NCBI GenBank assembly: GCA_013399895.1
Contig: VXBA01001642.1
Location: 484,619-548,618 of the forward strand
Source: Serilophus lunatus
Taxonomy: Eukaryota > Chordata > Aves > Passeriformes > Eurylaimidae
DNA length: 64,000 nucleotides
Direction: 5' to 3'
A model generated the notes under the pieces. That model made no database searches, was not told where the DNA came from, and saw nothing but the letters and a program-made list of their open reading frames with translations. Of the stretch, positions 26,713 to 40,404 are shown piece by piece. Position numbers and translations under genes: made by a program. Within the stretch, counting starts at the first letter, position 1, and every line of letters starts with the position of its first letter.

Positions 26713-27144
26713 TGACACACCACAGGTGCACAATTTCAAACTCTACAGTTCTAGCTTAAGCCCAAAATAGAAATATACCTGCTAGAAAAAACAGAAAAGG
26801 GTGATAGGATGGAACAATTGAAGAAAAAAAATAATCAGATTGTCCAGCAATTAAATTTGGTTGATTCCCTAAGATAACTGAAGTATGTCAGGAATTTTTT
26901 TTTGGTTACATTTGCATAGTTACAATTCCTTTGAACTGTTATCTTTTCCTTGCTCTCTGATGGATAGAAAGAAAGGCAATAAGAGGCATATAAAAGATTC
27001 TACCCATATTTTGCCAGGAATTCCAAAGGACCAGATGAACTCTTTCCCCAGCCTGAGCGAAAGCAGAGAGAACTCACACATTCCACACGTGCAGGTGTAT
27101 ATCAGACAACACAGCAACATGAACAGTGTCTGTTACTGATAGGC

Positions 27145-27675
27145 TTATCTAACGATTACATAAAAAGGATTCTGTTGCATCCTTGCATGCTTGGCTGACA
27201 AGACATACATTACTGATTTGATCTCTCGAGGAGTGTGCCATTTCCACCACAGCACCATCTGCTTCCACAGCTGAATGGGGGACACTCCTCCATAGCCAAT
27301 TCCATCATGTATCACTGCACGGGGGTTGCCCACAACAGTCCAGATTATGCAATGGCAGAGATGAGGGAAAAAGGTTTGACTTGGCAACAGCTTGCTCTCA
27401 AGTCTTGCAAAGCCTGAAAGTGTTGCAGCAGTAAAATGAATGAAGTAACGCTTACAATGTAGCTGGGGACCAGCTGTGTCATTCTGGATCAAAGGAAGTG
27501 ACCACCTGATTCCACAGAGGCAGTGGGACAGAGGCAAAGTGCTGCTGAAGTCCAAAAGATAGAACTTTTTATTAACAGAAATCTGTATAAAAGAAATCCT
27601 CAGAAAACATTCTCTTGAAGAGAACCTTTGCCTGCTTGAACAGGGAGCATGGAGAAAAACAAGAGCGGAGAGCAA
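27145..27675 (-). other. Unexplained 176-codon open frame
   Basis: This is the longest N-free open frame that lies wholly outside GNAL exons. The translation is rich in hydrophobic residues, Cys, His and Trp, has no recognised domain, and shows no obvious splice or promoter context. Base composition here is somewhat less AT-rich than the surroundings, which alone can lengthen open frames. I do not call it a gene; an eroded retroelement or chance are the main alternatives. Confidence 0.15.
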
Positions 27676-30600
27676 CTGTGTCTCCTTTCAGGCTATCCTT
27701 AACTCTTGTTTCTGAGAAGGGAATACACAGTTGTTTTAATAGTATTTAAGAAATCTGAGTCATGAGCTTAAAACTATGACAACATGTAAAGGAATAATTA
27801 TATATCTAGTGAGAAAGGAATGTTTGAGGGAGGGATACTCTGTCCAGATGCCAGAACCAGCGATTAATAGCAAATGGTTCAAACTGGAAGGGCCTTTTCC
27901 TTAAAGAACCAGTTGGTTTCCTTTGTTTCGAGGATCCCAGAGCATTTACAGAAGGTTTTGGTCTCCACAGGAATCTGCTCTGCACTTTGTGTGGATATGG
28001 GCTGGTCCATTCCAATTCACCGGATCCTGCTTCAGCTACTCTTTTCTGAAACTTTGAGATTTGAAGCTGGAAATACCTCCTTTATTTTTTTTTTTTTGTA
28101 CTTTGTCATAATCTTACAGAGATAAGGGGAAACCTCACAGGATAAACGTTTTTATTATGCTTTTATGCACAAATGTACTGCATATAGCTGCAGTGTCTTT
28201 TACCTCATGCATCTTTACATCGTTATACATCTTTTCTCACAGTGTTTAGAAGGGTTAAAAAACAGATCTGTTGATTCCTCATAATTTATCATAAGGATAA
28301 ACATAACAAACTACTACAATCAATACTTTTATTTAAATGATCACTGACACATTTTACCTTGCACTTATTTCCTATATGGAAAGATATGATTTTTAAAAAA
28401 TGCTTGTATTAGTGGTGCATTTTTTTTTCCCAACAGTTCATACTGATAATCTGATTACTGTTTCTGGACTTTAAACACTAAGGTCCTATAAACATAAAAA
28501 TGAAACATAACCATACAGAAGTAAACAAACAGAAACATTCCGTGTTTTCTGATCTCTGATCTTTATACATTTCCTTATGATCTGGGCATAGGCATGAAAT
28601 TGCTTTTCTTTTTCACAACTGCGAAAATAATGATGGTGTTAGATTATTCAGTTTTTCTACTTTATATTCAGTTGTAGGTAACCTCTAGCTCTTTTTAAGT
28701 TTTGTCCAAGGAACAGTCTTGCGAGGTGCACTTGTGACCTGACAGTAATGGGAATTGTTTTTGAGAAATTTATTTTAGATTCTCCTGACAGTTTTCCTAT
28801 GCCGTCAAAAAGCATCTGGGAACTGATTTTCTGTCTCCATGGGCACCTATCCTTCCACTGCATAGAGTCTCTAGACAGTTCAATTGTCCAACATTTGATT
28901 TTAGAATAGGAACTTCCTCTCCTAGATCAACCAAAAAAATTGTTGTATTCTCTCTCCATTCAGATTACCCCCCATAGCAGCAGGCACCCTAAACACACTA
29001 AGATAAACTCAGAGCTTGTTTTCCAACCATTTAACTTCAGGCAGACATTCACACTTAACTTGTGCACTGCTGTTCACTCTGACTGAAGCAGTTATGCAAA
29101 GACCCTCTTGATTGCTTCTGCAGCCATGTTTGGCAAAGTAATGCTGAACTTCTTCGTCATTTACAATTGTTTTTCTTTACACATTTTTGATAATATCTTG
29201 TAAGTTTTCTTTTTCTTAAAGATTTTGTCTGCATTTACTGTTCAAGTCATCTCCATCACCTGAAATTTCTTACACCTATCTTAGGTTCTGAAAAGTAAAA
29301 TAACTTAGCAAAGAGTAGTGCCTAACAGAAAAAAAAACCTGTCAAACCCACCGCTTATACTACAAAAACCTTAGGAGAATCAAAAACTCTGAAACACTTC
29401 TGAGCATATCCTGTGCAGTAAGTCCACTATGCAAAAATGAAAACATCATCTAGGTTTTTTTTTGCTGTGTTCTGCTGAGATTTTTACAACACTATTTTTT
29501 TTTCCTTGGAGACAATATAAATTATGTAACAACAACTTAAAGATGCGATCTGCTTCCTGTCCACAGACTTCTCTACGTAACAGTTCAAATTACACTTGTT
29601 CACCTCCCTCTCTGAAGAGTCACACACATCAATTAGGGTAGCACAGTTCAAAGCAACTGAAAACTAATATACTAGTATATTTGGTGTCATTAACCTGTTT
29701 TCCTGAGTAATTTTTCCACATGTGCAGGAGAGAAAAAGATAGGTTTCCCTTGTTTCTTGAGCTTCTCCAGAAATAAAAAGTTGATTCTGGTGTTGGAATG
29801 GGAACCTGGCATTGCCTTGACTGGCAACTGGAGATTCACCCTGACTCCAGCTGATTTTCCTGCCATTAACCTATAAATCAGAGGAAATCCTTCAAAGGGA
29901 TGAGGAAAGTGGAACTTCTTTTTTTTCAGACTGTCTGGTCCTTTAAGTCAGGGTATCTTCCAGTACATGCCATTGTTGCCTTCCCAGAGACAGGTGAGTA
30001 CTTTTAAGAAGGTTTTAAAAAATATTACTATTTTAAATGAGATGGAGGTGGAAATTAAAGTTTGTTTTCCAGTCTGATGAGAACCCAATTTCTCATGATG
30101 AGTTAATAGCTTTTCATGGAGAATCCTCATTTGTTAAAGCCTGGTCAGTGGAACCCCTCAGATTTTTGTTTTCACATGCAGCGTGCAAGGATCCCTTCAG
30201 ATAGCTAATCTTCGGAGATCAATGATAAAGAAGACACTATGTGAAAACCTTTGTATTATCCCTATTCCTTCAAGGAAAAGAAGCAAATGACCATTTATGA
30301 ATGTAGCAGACAAAAGTGAAGGAGTAGATTCAGGAGACTTTGCTGACCTTTTTCACAAACAACACTTTGAGCTTTGTGCCCTCTTCTCAGAAGTTTTGTT
30401 TGTGAACTCAGCATTTCCAGCGAAGGTTCCCCTTCAATCCAGCCTGTGTATTTTGCAGAGGCCTCAGCTGCCAAACAGAATCAGACACAAAAAGGGGAGT
30501 AGCTCTCGATTCCTTAAAATCCGGCATAGGATTTCAGCAGCTGAAGAAAATATCTGAAAACTATGCTTCTAACATTTCTCTAGAAATAAAAACTGACATT

Positions 30601-32398
30601 AACCTTAACTGGTGAATCACTAAAACAAAAAAAAATCTGTGCTTAGAGAAAAGGATACTTGAAGCTAAAGGTGACAATTTAGAAACCTTAAATTTTATTA
30701 ATCCACTACATGTTGTAGGAAGAAATCGGTGAGGTTAGGGTCTTGTCTTCTTTTACAGCCTCAGGTCAAAAATGTTTGGGAATAATGAAAAGTAAATCAT
30801 CTAGCGCATGCATGCACATATTTGTGCAAAAATATGAAAACAAAAACTGCTTTTGAAAGGCTCTGCAACTAGGATCATGGAGAGGGCCAGCAAGAAGAAA
30901 AAAAAAGAAAAAAGAAGAAAGAAAATACTAGCCTAGAAGCCAACTACTGGTTATCTATACTGTTAACACAATAGGTTCAGTGTTTTTAGTGGACACTGTC
31001 AATATTCTTAGTCTTAAATTAGAGCAAGCAGCTGTTTTAGTGTACAGCTGAGCATGACATAAGCCTGTGTAAACACTTTCCTCTGTCACAGATGAGGGTT
31101 GTATCTTCCTCCCCTCATGCAGAACAATCCTCTTCTCCAAAAGTTCAAAAAAAGTCTCAAATTGCACTTCAATTCTGCCACTAGAAAATAACTAAAAGAG
31201 CAGGGGGACAATACAATTTGTCAGATGTGCGTATCATGTATCAAAATGCCTACTTTTAAGGCTAGCAACTTTGACAGCATTCCACAAACACATTAACCCT
31301 ATTCCCTTGATCTTATAATTTCCAATATCAACATGCTTGGCAAATTCCAAAATTCATTTTGATAGTAGTGATAGGAAAACGCTACTTGTGGCTCCTACTG
31401 GTTTAGTATTTAAAATAATCATAGAGCAAAGCGATACAGGTCTGTACCTATGAAGAACTGCAAGAAACAACTGATTTGGTTTCATAAAATCCAAAAAAAT
31501 TGCAAAATCAATTCCAAAATTGCAAAGCCAATACTGGTAAATTCTTTACTGGTAGCATTTACAATAAGTATCTCTCTCCCTTCTCCTCGTCCCTTCTGTT
31601 TTAATACACTTTTTGGGGCATCTAGAGGTCAGGCAGAGAAACTTGAGAACAGACTGCAACAAATGAGAAACAATTTGCACAGTACCAAAATTATTAAGTT
31701 GAAACCATGACAGTGATTTGCATGAAAAGGCAGCTGACCTCCATCTCATGACTTATTTTTAAACCAAGTGAAGCCTGAAGCTGACAGACAGAGGCAGAAA
31801 AATTGCCCTATCTTCCAATTTTCAGTTAAAATCTGTGGAGATGGAAGAACACACTTCTGATTTCTCTATTGTTCTGGCCCTGTAAAACTGTGTATCTTAC
31901 TTCTAGGTGAGCTGTCTTCAAGTTGTTAAGGATGGTGGCCAACACCTACATAACAGTGGGAAACAGTCTCAGCTAGGCTGCCTAAAAGAGAGGAGCAAAT
32001 CTGACACCAACTAATACCTTGGCTTTGTGCTACCACCTTATACCATCACTCCCCAGCCACTTCTTCACAGGTTTACTTGGCTCTCTAACAACTGGGATGC
32101 ACATAGATGAGTTATGACAGTTCATCAGCTGCTAATCTAGATGCTTTTTGTTGATGATTCCATCCATATGGCTTAAATATTGTTTCACAAGTGTTTCTTC
32201 TCTGTCATCAAGTTCAGGAAAATTTATTAACCAAGAGTACAAGCTCCATCTTCAAGTTGTTTAAGCTATTAAGTCTAGGTGAAAAGTAAAAGTACATACA
32301 AGCTGCTTACTGCTTTAGACCAATCTCACTGGTTACAGGTGCTCCGAAGTCCGTTACCCCACGTAGACACGTTTTTGGCATGAGCCAGGTATAGGTAT
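27676..32398. other. Intron 4 stretch without recognised features
   Basis: AT-rich sequence with A-rich purine runs near 30.89-30.93 kb. No exon, LINE, SINE or RNA gene is recognised. Confidence 0.7.
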
Positions 32399-32535
32399 AG
32401 AATCAGAAATTTATGTTGGAAGTGGTTTCTGGATCATCCAGCTCAACCTCCTGCTCAAAGTAGGACTCACAGCTGAGTTTTGCAAGTCTCCAAGGATGGA
32501 GATGTCACAGCCTTTCTGGGCAACCTGGTTCTATA
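32399..32535 (-). repeat. Diverged CR1 LINE fragment, 3' end
   Basis: Plus-strand landmarks TTGGAAGTGG...GGATCATCCAGCTCAACC and TCCTGCTCAAAGTAGG, then AGATGTCACAGCCTTTCTGG and GCAACCTGGTTC, follow the CR1 3' region in reverse orientation (TTGGAAGGGACC, GATCATCCAGTCCAACCC, CTGCTCAAGCAGG, CTCTGGGCAGCCTGTTCC). The terminal octamer is reduced to AGAATCAGAAAT. Confidence 0.85.
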
Positions 32536-32716
32536 TGAGGCTCCTATTATCGCGTAGGCAAAACTGTCAAGAACTGAAGAGCCATTAAAACCCACACCTG
32601 AACAGATAGAGCAAAAAAAGGCCCATGTACTAGGAAGTGAAGAAGTGAGTTAAGAGAGACTAGAAAACAGTTTGTTTCATTGTCATGAATGTCCTCGCCC
32701 ATCTGGTATTTATGCT

Positions 32717-32739
32717 ACACACACACACACAGACACACA
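32717..32739 (+). repeat. (AC)n microsatellite
   Basis: An AC repeat of 23 bases with one G interruption. Confidence 0.95.
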
Positions 32740-33194
32740 GAGTTGCAAGTGCATACACATGTATTTCTACCCTCTGATTTTTAAGGCATATAGAAACAAT
32801 TAAGCCATCTAGATTTTAAAAGCAGATAAAACATTTCTTTAGACACTTTTCAGACATCTGCAGGCAGTTATCAGTTTGTTTTTTTCCTTTAAGTTGGATT
32901 GTTTGCCTCAAGCACACACAGAAACTTTTTACAGTAAAAACCAAAAAGTTCCTTGTGATACAGAGAAGAATTACTAAAAGCAGGGGTAGAGAAGAGAGTG
33001 TTCTGCCTGGTAAAACCAGTGAACCTGCAGAGTAGAGGATTGCTCAATGGAGCCAGCTACAGCACTACTTGCCAAGTCAGACACTCTCGCAGACTGGGAA
33101 CTAACAAGCGTGAGACACAGCCAGTTGGCTTTGGTGGAATATTTATGGAGGATGCAGAGGCTTATTTACTGAATAATCTGGAGACCATCTGGTG

Positions 33195-33312
33195 GTATCC
33201 AGTGACAAGAACATTGAGCTGAAAGTAGAAAAGCCTGAGCTCTATTTCTGGCTCTGCCAACTATTCTCTGTGACCTCCAGTGGCTCAGTTTGCCCAAATA
33301 CACATCAGAAAA
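33195..33312 (+). repeat. MIR-like SINE fossil
   Basis: The stretch TTTCTGGCTCTGCCAACTAT, then CTCTGTGACCTCCAG and TGGCTCAGTTTGCCC, follows the MIR order: CCCGGCTCTGCCACTTACTAG, CTGTGTGACCTTGGGCAA, and GCCTCAGTTTCC. It is diverged and truncated before the 3' CORE-distal part. Such copies in a bird are ancient amniote fossils. The call rests on recall of the consensus. Confidence 0.65.
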
Positions 33313-34473
33313 AAACCCCAAACTACCATCATCTCTAGGAAGTTTTGATACTTCAGTAAGAATCCACATTTATTACTATTTTTGTAGTATTATTTTTTAT
33401 TTAGATTATCATTAAGCACTTCAGAGTTAATTGTTGGAAGATTATTTTGAATCTGAGTTTGCCCTCTGTATTAACAAAAAGATTACACCAGTCTCATTGG
33501 TGGTAGTACGTAATTTGGAGTTAAACCAAAAGAATTTCCAAACAAGCTGGACAGTTTTCTCAACTGTGGCATTTCTAAAATAAAGAGGTCCTTTTTTTTT
33601 TACCTTCAGAATAAAATGCACATCAATCAGGTGAAGGAAAGACCTATACATTTTACTGGACCTTCTCCATGCCCAGCGTAATGCTCACTACTAACTGAGC
33701 TAAGAAAAGGATAATCTAAAATCCCATCGAGTTCTGAACTTGTTACCATTTTGCTGAACCTTTAAGCTAACCATCTATAGGAGACAGAGCAACTGAATAA
33801 CCAGATCAATGCTCACAAGACATGCTCATTCCTTTCGCCACCAGCCTACTCTGTTCTGAAGCCCACAGACTTTCACTCTGGTAACAGTAGGTGGGCTTTC
33901 TTAGATATACTGCTAATTTACTTTCTCCAAACTCCATTGACAATTTACCATGGGGTCGATGTAATATCACCCCTATAGGGGAATAACAAAAAAAAAAAAT
34001 CCCAAATTGCAGTAGCTGTTTGAGAAAATCTCCAGATGACTAAAAGCTACCACTAATCTGGACTCTAATTCAAGTCAAAAAGAAAACTGCTGCTGCTAGC
34101 AGAAACTTGTTATCCACACTGAAGGAATTTTGTTGGTTTCTTTCATAGGTGGTAACATAGCGGAAGGAGAAAGTTTCTGTCTACTGGGAGGATTCCCACG
34201 CAAAGAGAGCCCAGACGCCTCCCACTTTCTTCCCACAGAACTGGTCACCCTTGTCTAATCTCCTTAAGTCATCTGGTGTCTCACTGGGGAAGTGCTATCT
34301 AGGACAAAGAAGTCTGTAGGGATGCTGGCAAGAGTGGAAAGTGAATCTTGTGACCGAGTGCACCAGAGCTGAGCTGCTCAGGAAAACGATAATGAAGTGG
34401 AGGAGCTCTATTTTCAATGGGGAACCAGGACAAAGAACAAAGGTAGCAGGAGGACCAGACCTCTCTTGTTGGG

Positions 34474-34502
34474 GAGGGAGAGGAAGAGGGAGAGGAAGGA
34501 AG
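34474..34502 (+). repeat. Purine (GGGAGA)-rich tract
   Basis: An almost pure G/A tract (GGAGGGAGAGGAAGAGGGAG and on) of about 29 bases, able in principle to form triplex DNA. No other signal is attached to it. Confidence 0.8.
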
Positions 34503-37026
34503 AAATGCACTTCTCTTTACAGATACATGGGTCAATAACTAAACACATAACAATGAAGTTTAAATTTAAACACTGAGTTATTTTTTCAACAATGCTCCTG
34601 TATATGATAGCTGCAAACTATGACCTTTCTTTACTGATACTGGAAGAGAACCAAGATATTTCAGGAAGAAGTTTGGTCTTCAGGTAAGTAGATTAACTTT
34701 TATGTAGTATGTAAGATTTTTCAGACAATGTGTGGATTGGAAAAAGGCTTTTGTCGACATCCATATTTCATAGGAAGTAGAATAAAAACAGCCAGAGGCT
34801 GTGGCAACTAAATCGAGTCCTGGAAAGTCAGCACTAGATTTCCAAAATGAAAATAATGCTTGGAAAGCATTTCAATGGGAGAATAATAAGAACTTATAAA
34901 ATGGAATCTCTTTTCCTGTACTGCAATCACACAACTGCCTGAACCTGTGCGATACTATGTCTTTTACAATGTTGTGCATCCCTGAAACTTTCACATAGAT
35001 TAACAGAGTATGGCAGGATACACTTACAAATGATTCAGGCAGCTTTACAGTTCAACTAACACTGCTGACAGGGAAACAGGAAGGGGGGAAGTACTTTATT
35101 ATTCAATCAGCGGACTGAAAAAAAGACTGTATGAGCTAGACGGAACGTCATTACAAGGTTACTAGAGACACACAAAAAAAACCCCTAACCACCTGCTTGC
35201 TTGTATTCTGTTCTACAGGACTTTTAAAATTCACATATTGAAGTCTGTTTATCCTAAGGTATTTTGTATACATTACAGTAAGATCATATTAAGGAAGCTG
35301 ACAAGTCTTTTAATATGCCTATTTTCAACTCTGCTAAACCAGAAGTAGTGCAATGAATTTTTGTGAATGTGTAAATCCATTTCTATGTTTTGTGAAATAA
35401 TTCTGTAGTGCAAAAAAATAATGCTACAAATTGTTACCACTTCCTATTGATACTGTATAAAGGCTCAAACCATACTTTTTCTTCTTCCAGTTCAGTTGAA
35501 ACTTCACTGTTCACCTTGAAAAAGTAAATCACTCCAAATATTAAAGGGCTTTTGCTTAAATTAGTTACAGCATTGAATAAACACTCCCCACTGTTATCAT
35601 CAGATTTTCTCACATTTTCAATCAATATTTTCACTTTTCTAGCTACACTGTACTTCCAGAACGAGGTTTGCCTGTAAGAAACTCAAGACCGTCATTTGAA
35701 AATTGAAATTATACCTGCAACTTACAACTCTAGAGCTGTTGTGTTTGAAGAACACATACCTTCAAACTATCTAGCTATGAACAGAATAATCTCATCTCGA
35801 AATTCATTAAGTGCTCAGTAATCTGAAAAGCACTACACTGCTCGTGTCTTATCTGCAGTAAGGAAAAGGAAAGCTCTATTGTAATTCACTGAAACTCAGT
35901 TATATCATATTACACTTATACTTGAAAAACGGCTATTTACTTTCACATACAAAAGAGTGATCTAATACTTCAAAACAAAAAAAAGTTACTAATGCAGTAT
36001 TTCAGGCATCAAACAAAGTTTTAGAAGACTGTTCAATCTGCTACAAATATAAAACCATCAGTTCCATGCAGGATGGAAGTTTCAAAGTGTTCCTACCGTC
36101 AGGAACTCTCTTTCTGTAAATTCCCCTCCAGCAACAACAACTTTCCCCTACTTTTAACAGCATAGCGCGAAAGTGATGGCTATGCAACCCTGTTCTCTGT
36201 ACCACCCACAATCATTTTGGCCAGCCCAGGACAATGATGAATTCACATTATATGGAACAGAACTATGACAGTGTATCTGTTCTTGTATGAAAACAGAGCT
36301 TGGGTATGTTGCTGTATATTGGTCGGCTCTTGATGCTGCTCAAGTCACTGGCAGATCTGTCACTGGGAGGCTTTGTCACAGCCTTCCAACTAAAAGGCAT
36401 GAATGGCTGAACTGCACCTCAGCTGAATAATTTTTCAAATAATAACTTGAAGCATGTCTGTTTAGCCGTTAAGCTCTGCTTAATTTAGAACAACTACTGA
36501 AGGTTATTTTTGTTCTAACATACCATGAGATCTCCTGTTTTCTGTATTTTGTAGTAACAACTTCTCATAACAGCTGTCCTCTTTCCCTGTTATTTCATTG
36601 CTTTATGAATCCAAGAAAAAGCAACACCAAACATTTCTAACTAGCAGCACACACTTCAACTGAACATTTTTTATGCTGATCTACACATCAAGAACTATCT
36701 TACTGTGGACTCAGTGACACGCAATTAAAATCCTAACTTGGAAATGTAATATAAGTTGCTTCATGTTCTACATCCTTTCACTTTTCAATATATGTTTAAA
36801 AGGGATACCAAATTAAAAAGCAGGAATTCATAAATTTGTAAAACTAGTTAAGAATGCTGTTGTTTTCCTATTTTAAAAGTTGTCCTCTAAAGGTGGTTTA
36901 GTATTGATGAGACCTTAGAAATGAGTCACTCTAAATTTCACTGGCACTAGTGATGATACACTTCAGCCCCAAACCCTAAGTTATTCCCCAGCAAGTCATA
37001 CTTTTTACATTGATGATACTGTAGCT

Positions 37027-37049
37027 AAGATCCTGTAAGACAGGATCTT
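37027..37049. repeat. Perfect 10-base hairpin
   Basis: AAGATCCTGT and ACAGGATCTT are exact inverted copies around a three-base loop AAG. No U tract follows directly and the context is intronic. Confidence 0.9.
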
Positions 37050-37565
37050 TTGGTCAAGTACAGGATATTCTTCCACTGCATGCTGTGGGAAAATAACTTC
37101 CTGATCTAAAATATAGTTAAAGACTATTTTTATAGTTATTCCATCCCAAATTAGCCATGTACAATTTGAATGTGCATATACTTCTGAAAATCAGTCTTGC
37201 ACCCTCTGCACAAGTAGAACAAAAATCAAGGTGTGCTATGTTTGACTGAAGCAGGCTGGCAGAAAACTCCACACGGAAAAAAAGCAAGCACTGAAATGAA
37301 AGCATAACTAGTTGATACAAACTTCCTACAAGCTGTTGAAGAGCAAAAAGATACATTGACAAAGATGACACAAGAGTCACTTTTATACAGAACACTATTC
37401 AGAAAACACTGAACATCTAGCAAAGACAGACTCAAGTAGCAATACACTGGAGCAACGTTACAGCCTGCACGTGGGCTCACCATCACACCCATCTGTTTAT
37501 AAGAATTCATTTATTTAAACTTTCTGCAAGTAGTATATCTTCCATTCTCCTTGAGAAGGAAAACT

Positions 37566-37860
37566 ATCACAGAATCACAGAATTAACTAGGTTGGAAAAG
37601 ACCTTTTGAGATCATCAAGTCCATTCTATGACCTAACACCATCTCATCCACTAAACCATGGCACTAAGTGCCACATCCAGTCGTTTTTTAAACACTTCCA
37701 GGAACGGTGACTCCACCACCTTCCTGGGCAGCCCATTCCAAGGGCCAATCACTCTTTCTGTGAAGAATTTTTTTCTAACATGAAGCCTAAACTTCCTCTG
37801 GTGCATCTTGAGACTGTGTCTTCTCGTTCTGTTACGCAGCACTCCACAGTTCTTAATACA
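37566..37860 (-). repeat. CR1 LINE, 5'-truncated, with ORF2 C terminus and 3' tail
   Basis: On the minus strand the copy encodes the C-terminal end of the CR1 ORF2 reverse transcriptase polyprotein (FFTERVIGPWNGLPRKVVES, then FKKRLDVALSAMV and a stop). This is followed by the short 3' untranslated region ending GATGATCTCAAAAGG and TCTTTTCCAACC, and by two ATTCTGTG octamers, the hallmark of CR1. It is the best-preserved repeat in the window and the least diverged. It is truncated at its 5' side near 37860, as most CR1 copies are, and cannot move by itself. The open frame continues through non-CR1 sequence to 37914. Confidence 0.93.
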
Positions 37861-38762
37861 CATACTGTATTGAAGGACAAAAGTTACCTGCAGCCACAAG
37901 CGTGTACATGACACATTAAATTTTCAGTTGTAGCTTAATTTGTTGAACTGTTTCAGCCCTACTGCTAAGGTATGCTGTCTCCTCAGCTTGGTTTCCTAAG
38001 GAATAGAAACTTACGTTGTAGTATCATCTCTGACAATCAATCGTGCCTTCTACCTAACTCTGCAACATATGGGCCAGTTCCAACCAAATGCCACAAAAAG
38101 GCAGAGGACTCAAAGAGGGACTCAGAGTCTAACAAGACCCTCACTGGCTGGAGGAAGGAGATGGTTTGACACCTCCTTACTGAAGGTAAATTTTCAGCAC
38201 GATCTCAGTAAGTTGTCAGATTTTGCTGGATTAGCTGCTGACTGATACAGGGGATCTGACCAGCCAGCCAGCACTTACCCACTAAAGAGTGCCCTGACAT
38301 GCACTGCCTCTTGCCCAGCTAGAAGGGGACGGACGGGGAGAATTCTGAGAAAAATCAAGCAATAGGAAACCTAAAGGAGAAACAGGCTTCCAGGAGAATC
38401 TTCACTGGAGAAGTAGGCTAGGCATTACAGTGCATCCATAGGTAATCAGCTCCATTACTTATGGAAGGAACTAAACTTTACAGGACTGAAGACAACACTT
38501 AGAGCTCCTGGTGCAGACCAAAAGCAGATTATGCCAAGCACATATCCCATTCTGTTCTAGCTAGGAAGAAAGGCAGGAGAAGGAACAGAGGAAATGAGAC
38601 TTAAGTTACTTGCTGCAGCTGCACAAGAGATCAGAGCTGACTGTCAGAATGTGCCTGTTTTTCCAACTAGAGACTACTGATTTAAACTGACTCAAGACTA
38701 CTCAAATGCTACTACTATGTACTAAGGATGGCAATATAAAACTGTATTAGCTCATTTGTATA

Positions 38763-38813
38763 ATATTCATATATAGCCTTATTAACTCAGTATTATATAA
38801 GGATATATAATAT
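38763..38813. repeat. AT-rich imperfect hairpin
   Basis: The arms (38763-38782 and 38797-38813) pair over 17 bases, with three unpaired bases on the left arm, around a 14-base loop; they share ATATT, ATATAT and CCTTAT blocks. It lies in AT-rich sequence where such structures arise by chance. Confidence 0.7.
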
Positions 38814-39684
38814 ATAGTATGTGAAACTTGCAGAACATTTCCTCCAAATCTAAGAAATTTTTACCATCATCATAATTCAATAAAGCAAATTTAAGATATC
38901 AACCACTCTGTATAAGCTTTGTTAGCAGCTTCAGCAACTTTAGAGTAGAGTAACTCTTTGGGCTGGCTATTTAACAGAAACTTCTGTAATCAAAGACAAA
39001 CAACATGGCAATCCAAGATAAAGTCAAAATTAGATTTAAACTGGATTTCAAAACTGAAGTACCCACCAGAGATATGCTAGACTTGCTGCTATGCAGTAAA
39101 ATGTTTGAAAACATTTCACAGCAGCATACATTTATTAACTGGGCAGAATGTTTCCATCCCACGAAAGCAAGTCCTTGTTTCAGAGAGTGTCCCTAAAGCC
39201 CAGAAAACAAGATGAATTTTGTGCTTACCATCTAAAGTCAATTCTTATGGATAATCAAAAATAGTCAGAAGTTAAGATTTAGCTGAGTCTTAATGAACAA
39301 GACTTGCTGCCACCACTTGCTACCAGTCACTACAATTTTCAAGATACGGAGTAAGGACTAAAAAGGTCAAATAGAGCAACAGCAGGAAAAAAGGAGATGT
39401 CTCATGTACAGACAAAAATAACTAATAATTTTGAAGTCTACAACTATATTTATAGGAAAGTTAAAGCCAGAAGTTACTCAATTCTATATTACACCTAAGG
39501 GCAGCAGCTCACAGCAAACTTTTTTTCTTTTTGACACACAAGGTGTAAACCATCATTTCTAAAATTTATCTACTAGAAAAGAGTAACTACTTGACTAGAT
39601 AAAAGTATGAGTGTCTATGTGAATGTGGGTGCTATTTTTTTTTGTAGTATCACTGCCTGCTGTTTGCCTGCTATTAAGCTTTTC

Positions 39685-39696
39685 TTTTTTTTTTTT
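39685..39696. repeat. T12 homopolymer
   Basis: A run of twelve T bases, with no recognised retroposon body adjoining. Confidence 0.9.
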
Positions 39697-40404
39697 GTTG
39701 ATGTTGTAAAATACATTTTAATAATTTTAGACACGGGACATGCTTCCAGCTCTTCAATGACCAGCCGTGCAATTTACTGTAGTGTGTACTGTACAAAGTT
39801 CTTTGGTATCCACAGGAACAGTTACCAACTGATGTGAACTTCCTTCCCTAAAGAGCTTGTTTTGAATAACAAACTACTCCAGGGGGAAATACATTATCTT
39901 GTCTAATCAAATGTTCAAGTGAGGCTCATTTCATTCCAGGATTTTACTATGCATTGTGGAAATGTGTGTGACACTGACCTTTAATTAAATCCCAACCTTA
40001 AAGGAAGAGAGTAAAAGCTTAGCAGCTCAGACAGCCCACATGATTTGAAAGCTATATTTAAATGGTGTAAAGAATTAACAAAAATCTCTTTATTTTTTAG
40101 TGACTGTCCTAAAATATTTGCTTTCATGTCATCTGTATAAAAGGATAAACATCAGTAGTTATTTGTTCTTACTTTGCACAATCAGCTTTAAAATACAGAT
40201 GTTAAGCATACCGCCTGATAACATCGTTTGTATTATCAACATGCTTCCTTTTATCCAAGTGTATTTATCTGGTGTTTTCTCATTACCTAGAAGTGTTCCA
40301 CACTGAGAAATAAGTACTTTAGACAGAAAACAATTCCACAGGACAGCATCACATACATGTGGGGCAAAAGCTCATTTTTCATGTCAGAGAGCTTGTGTCG
40401 GGTA

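Noticed and set aside
37651..37914. An 87-codon minus-strand gene
   Set aside because: Most of it is the CR1 ORF2 C terminus; the first part is flanking sequence.
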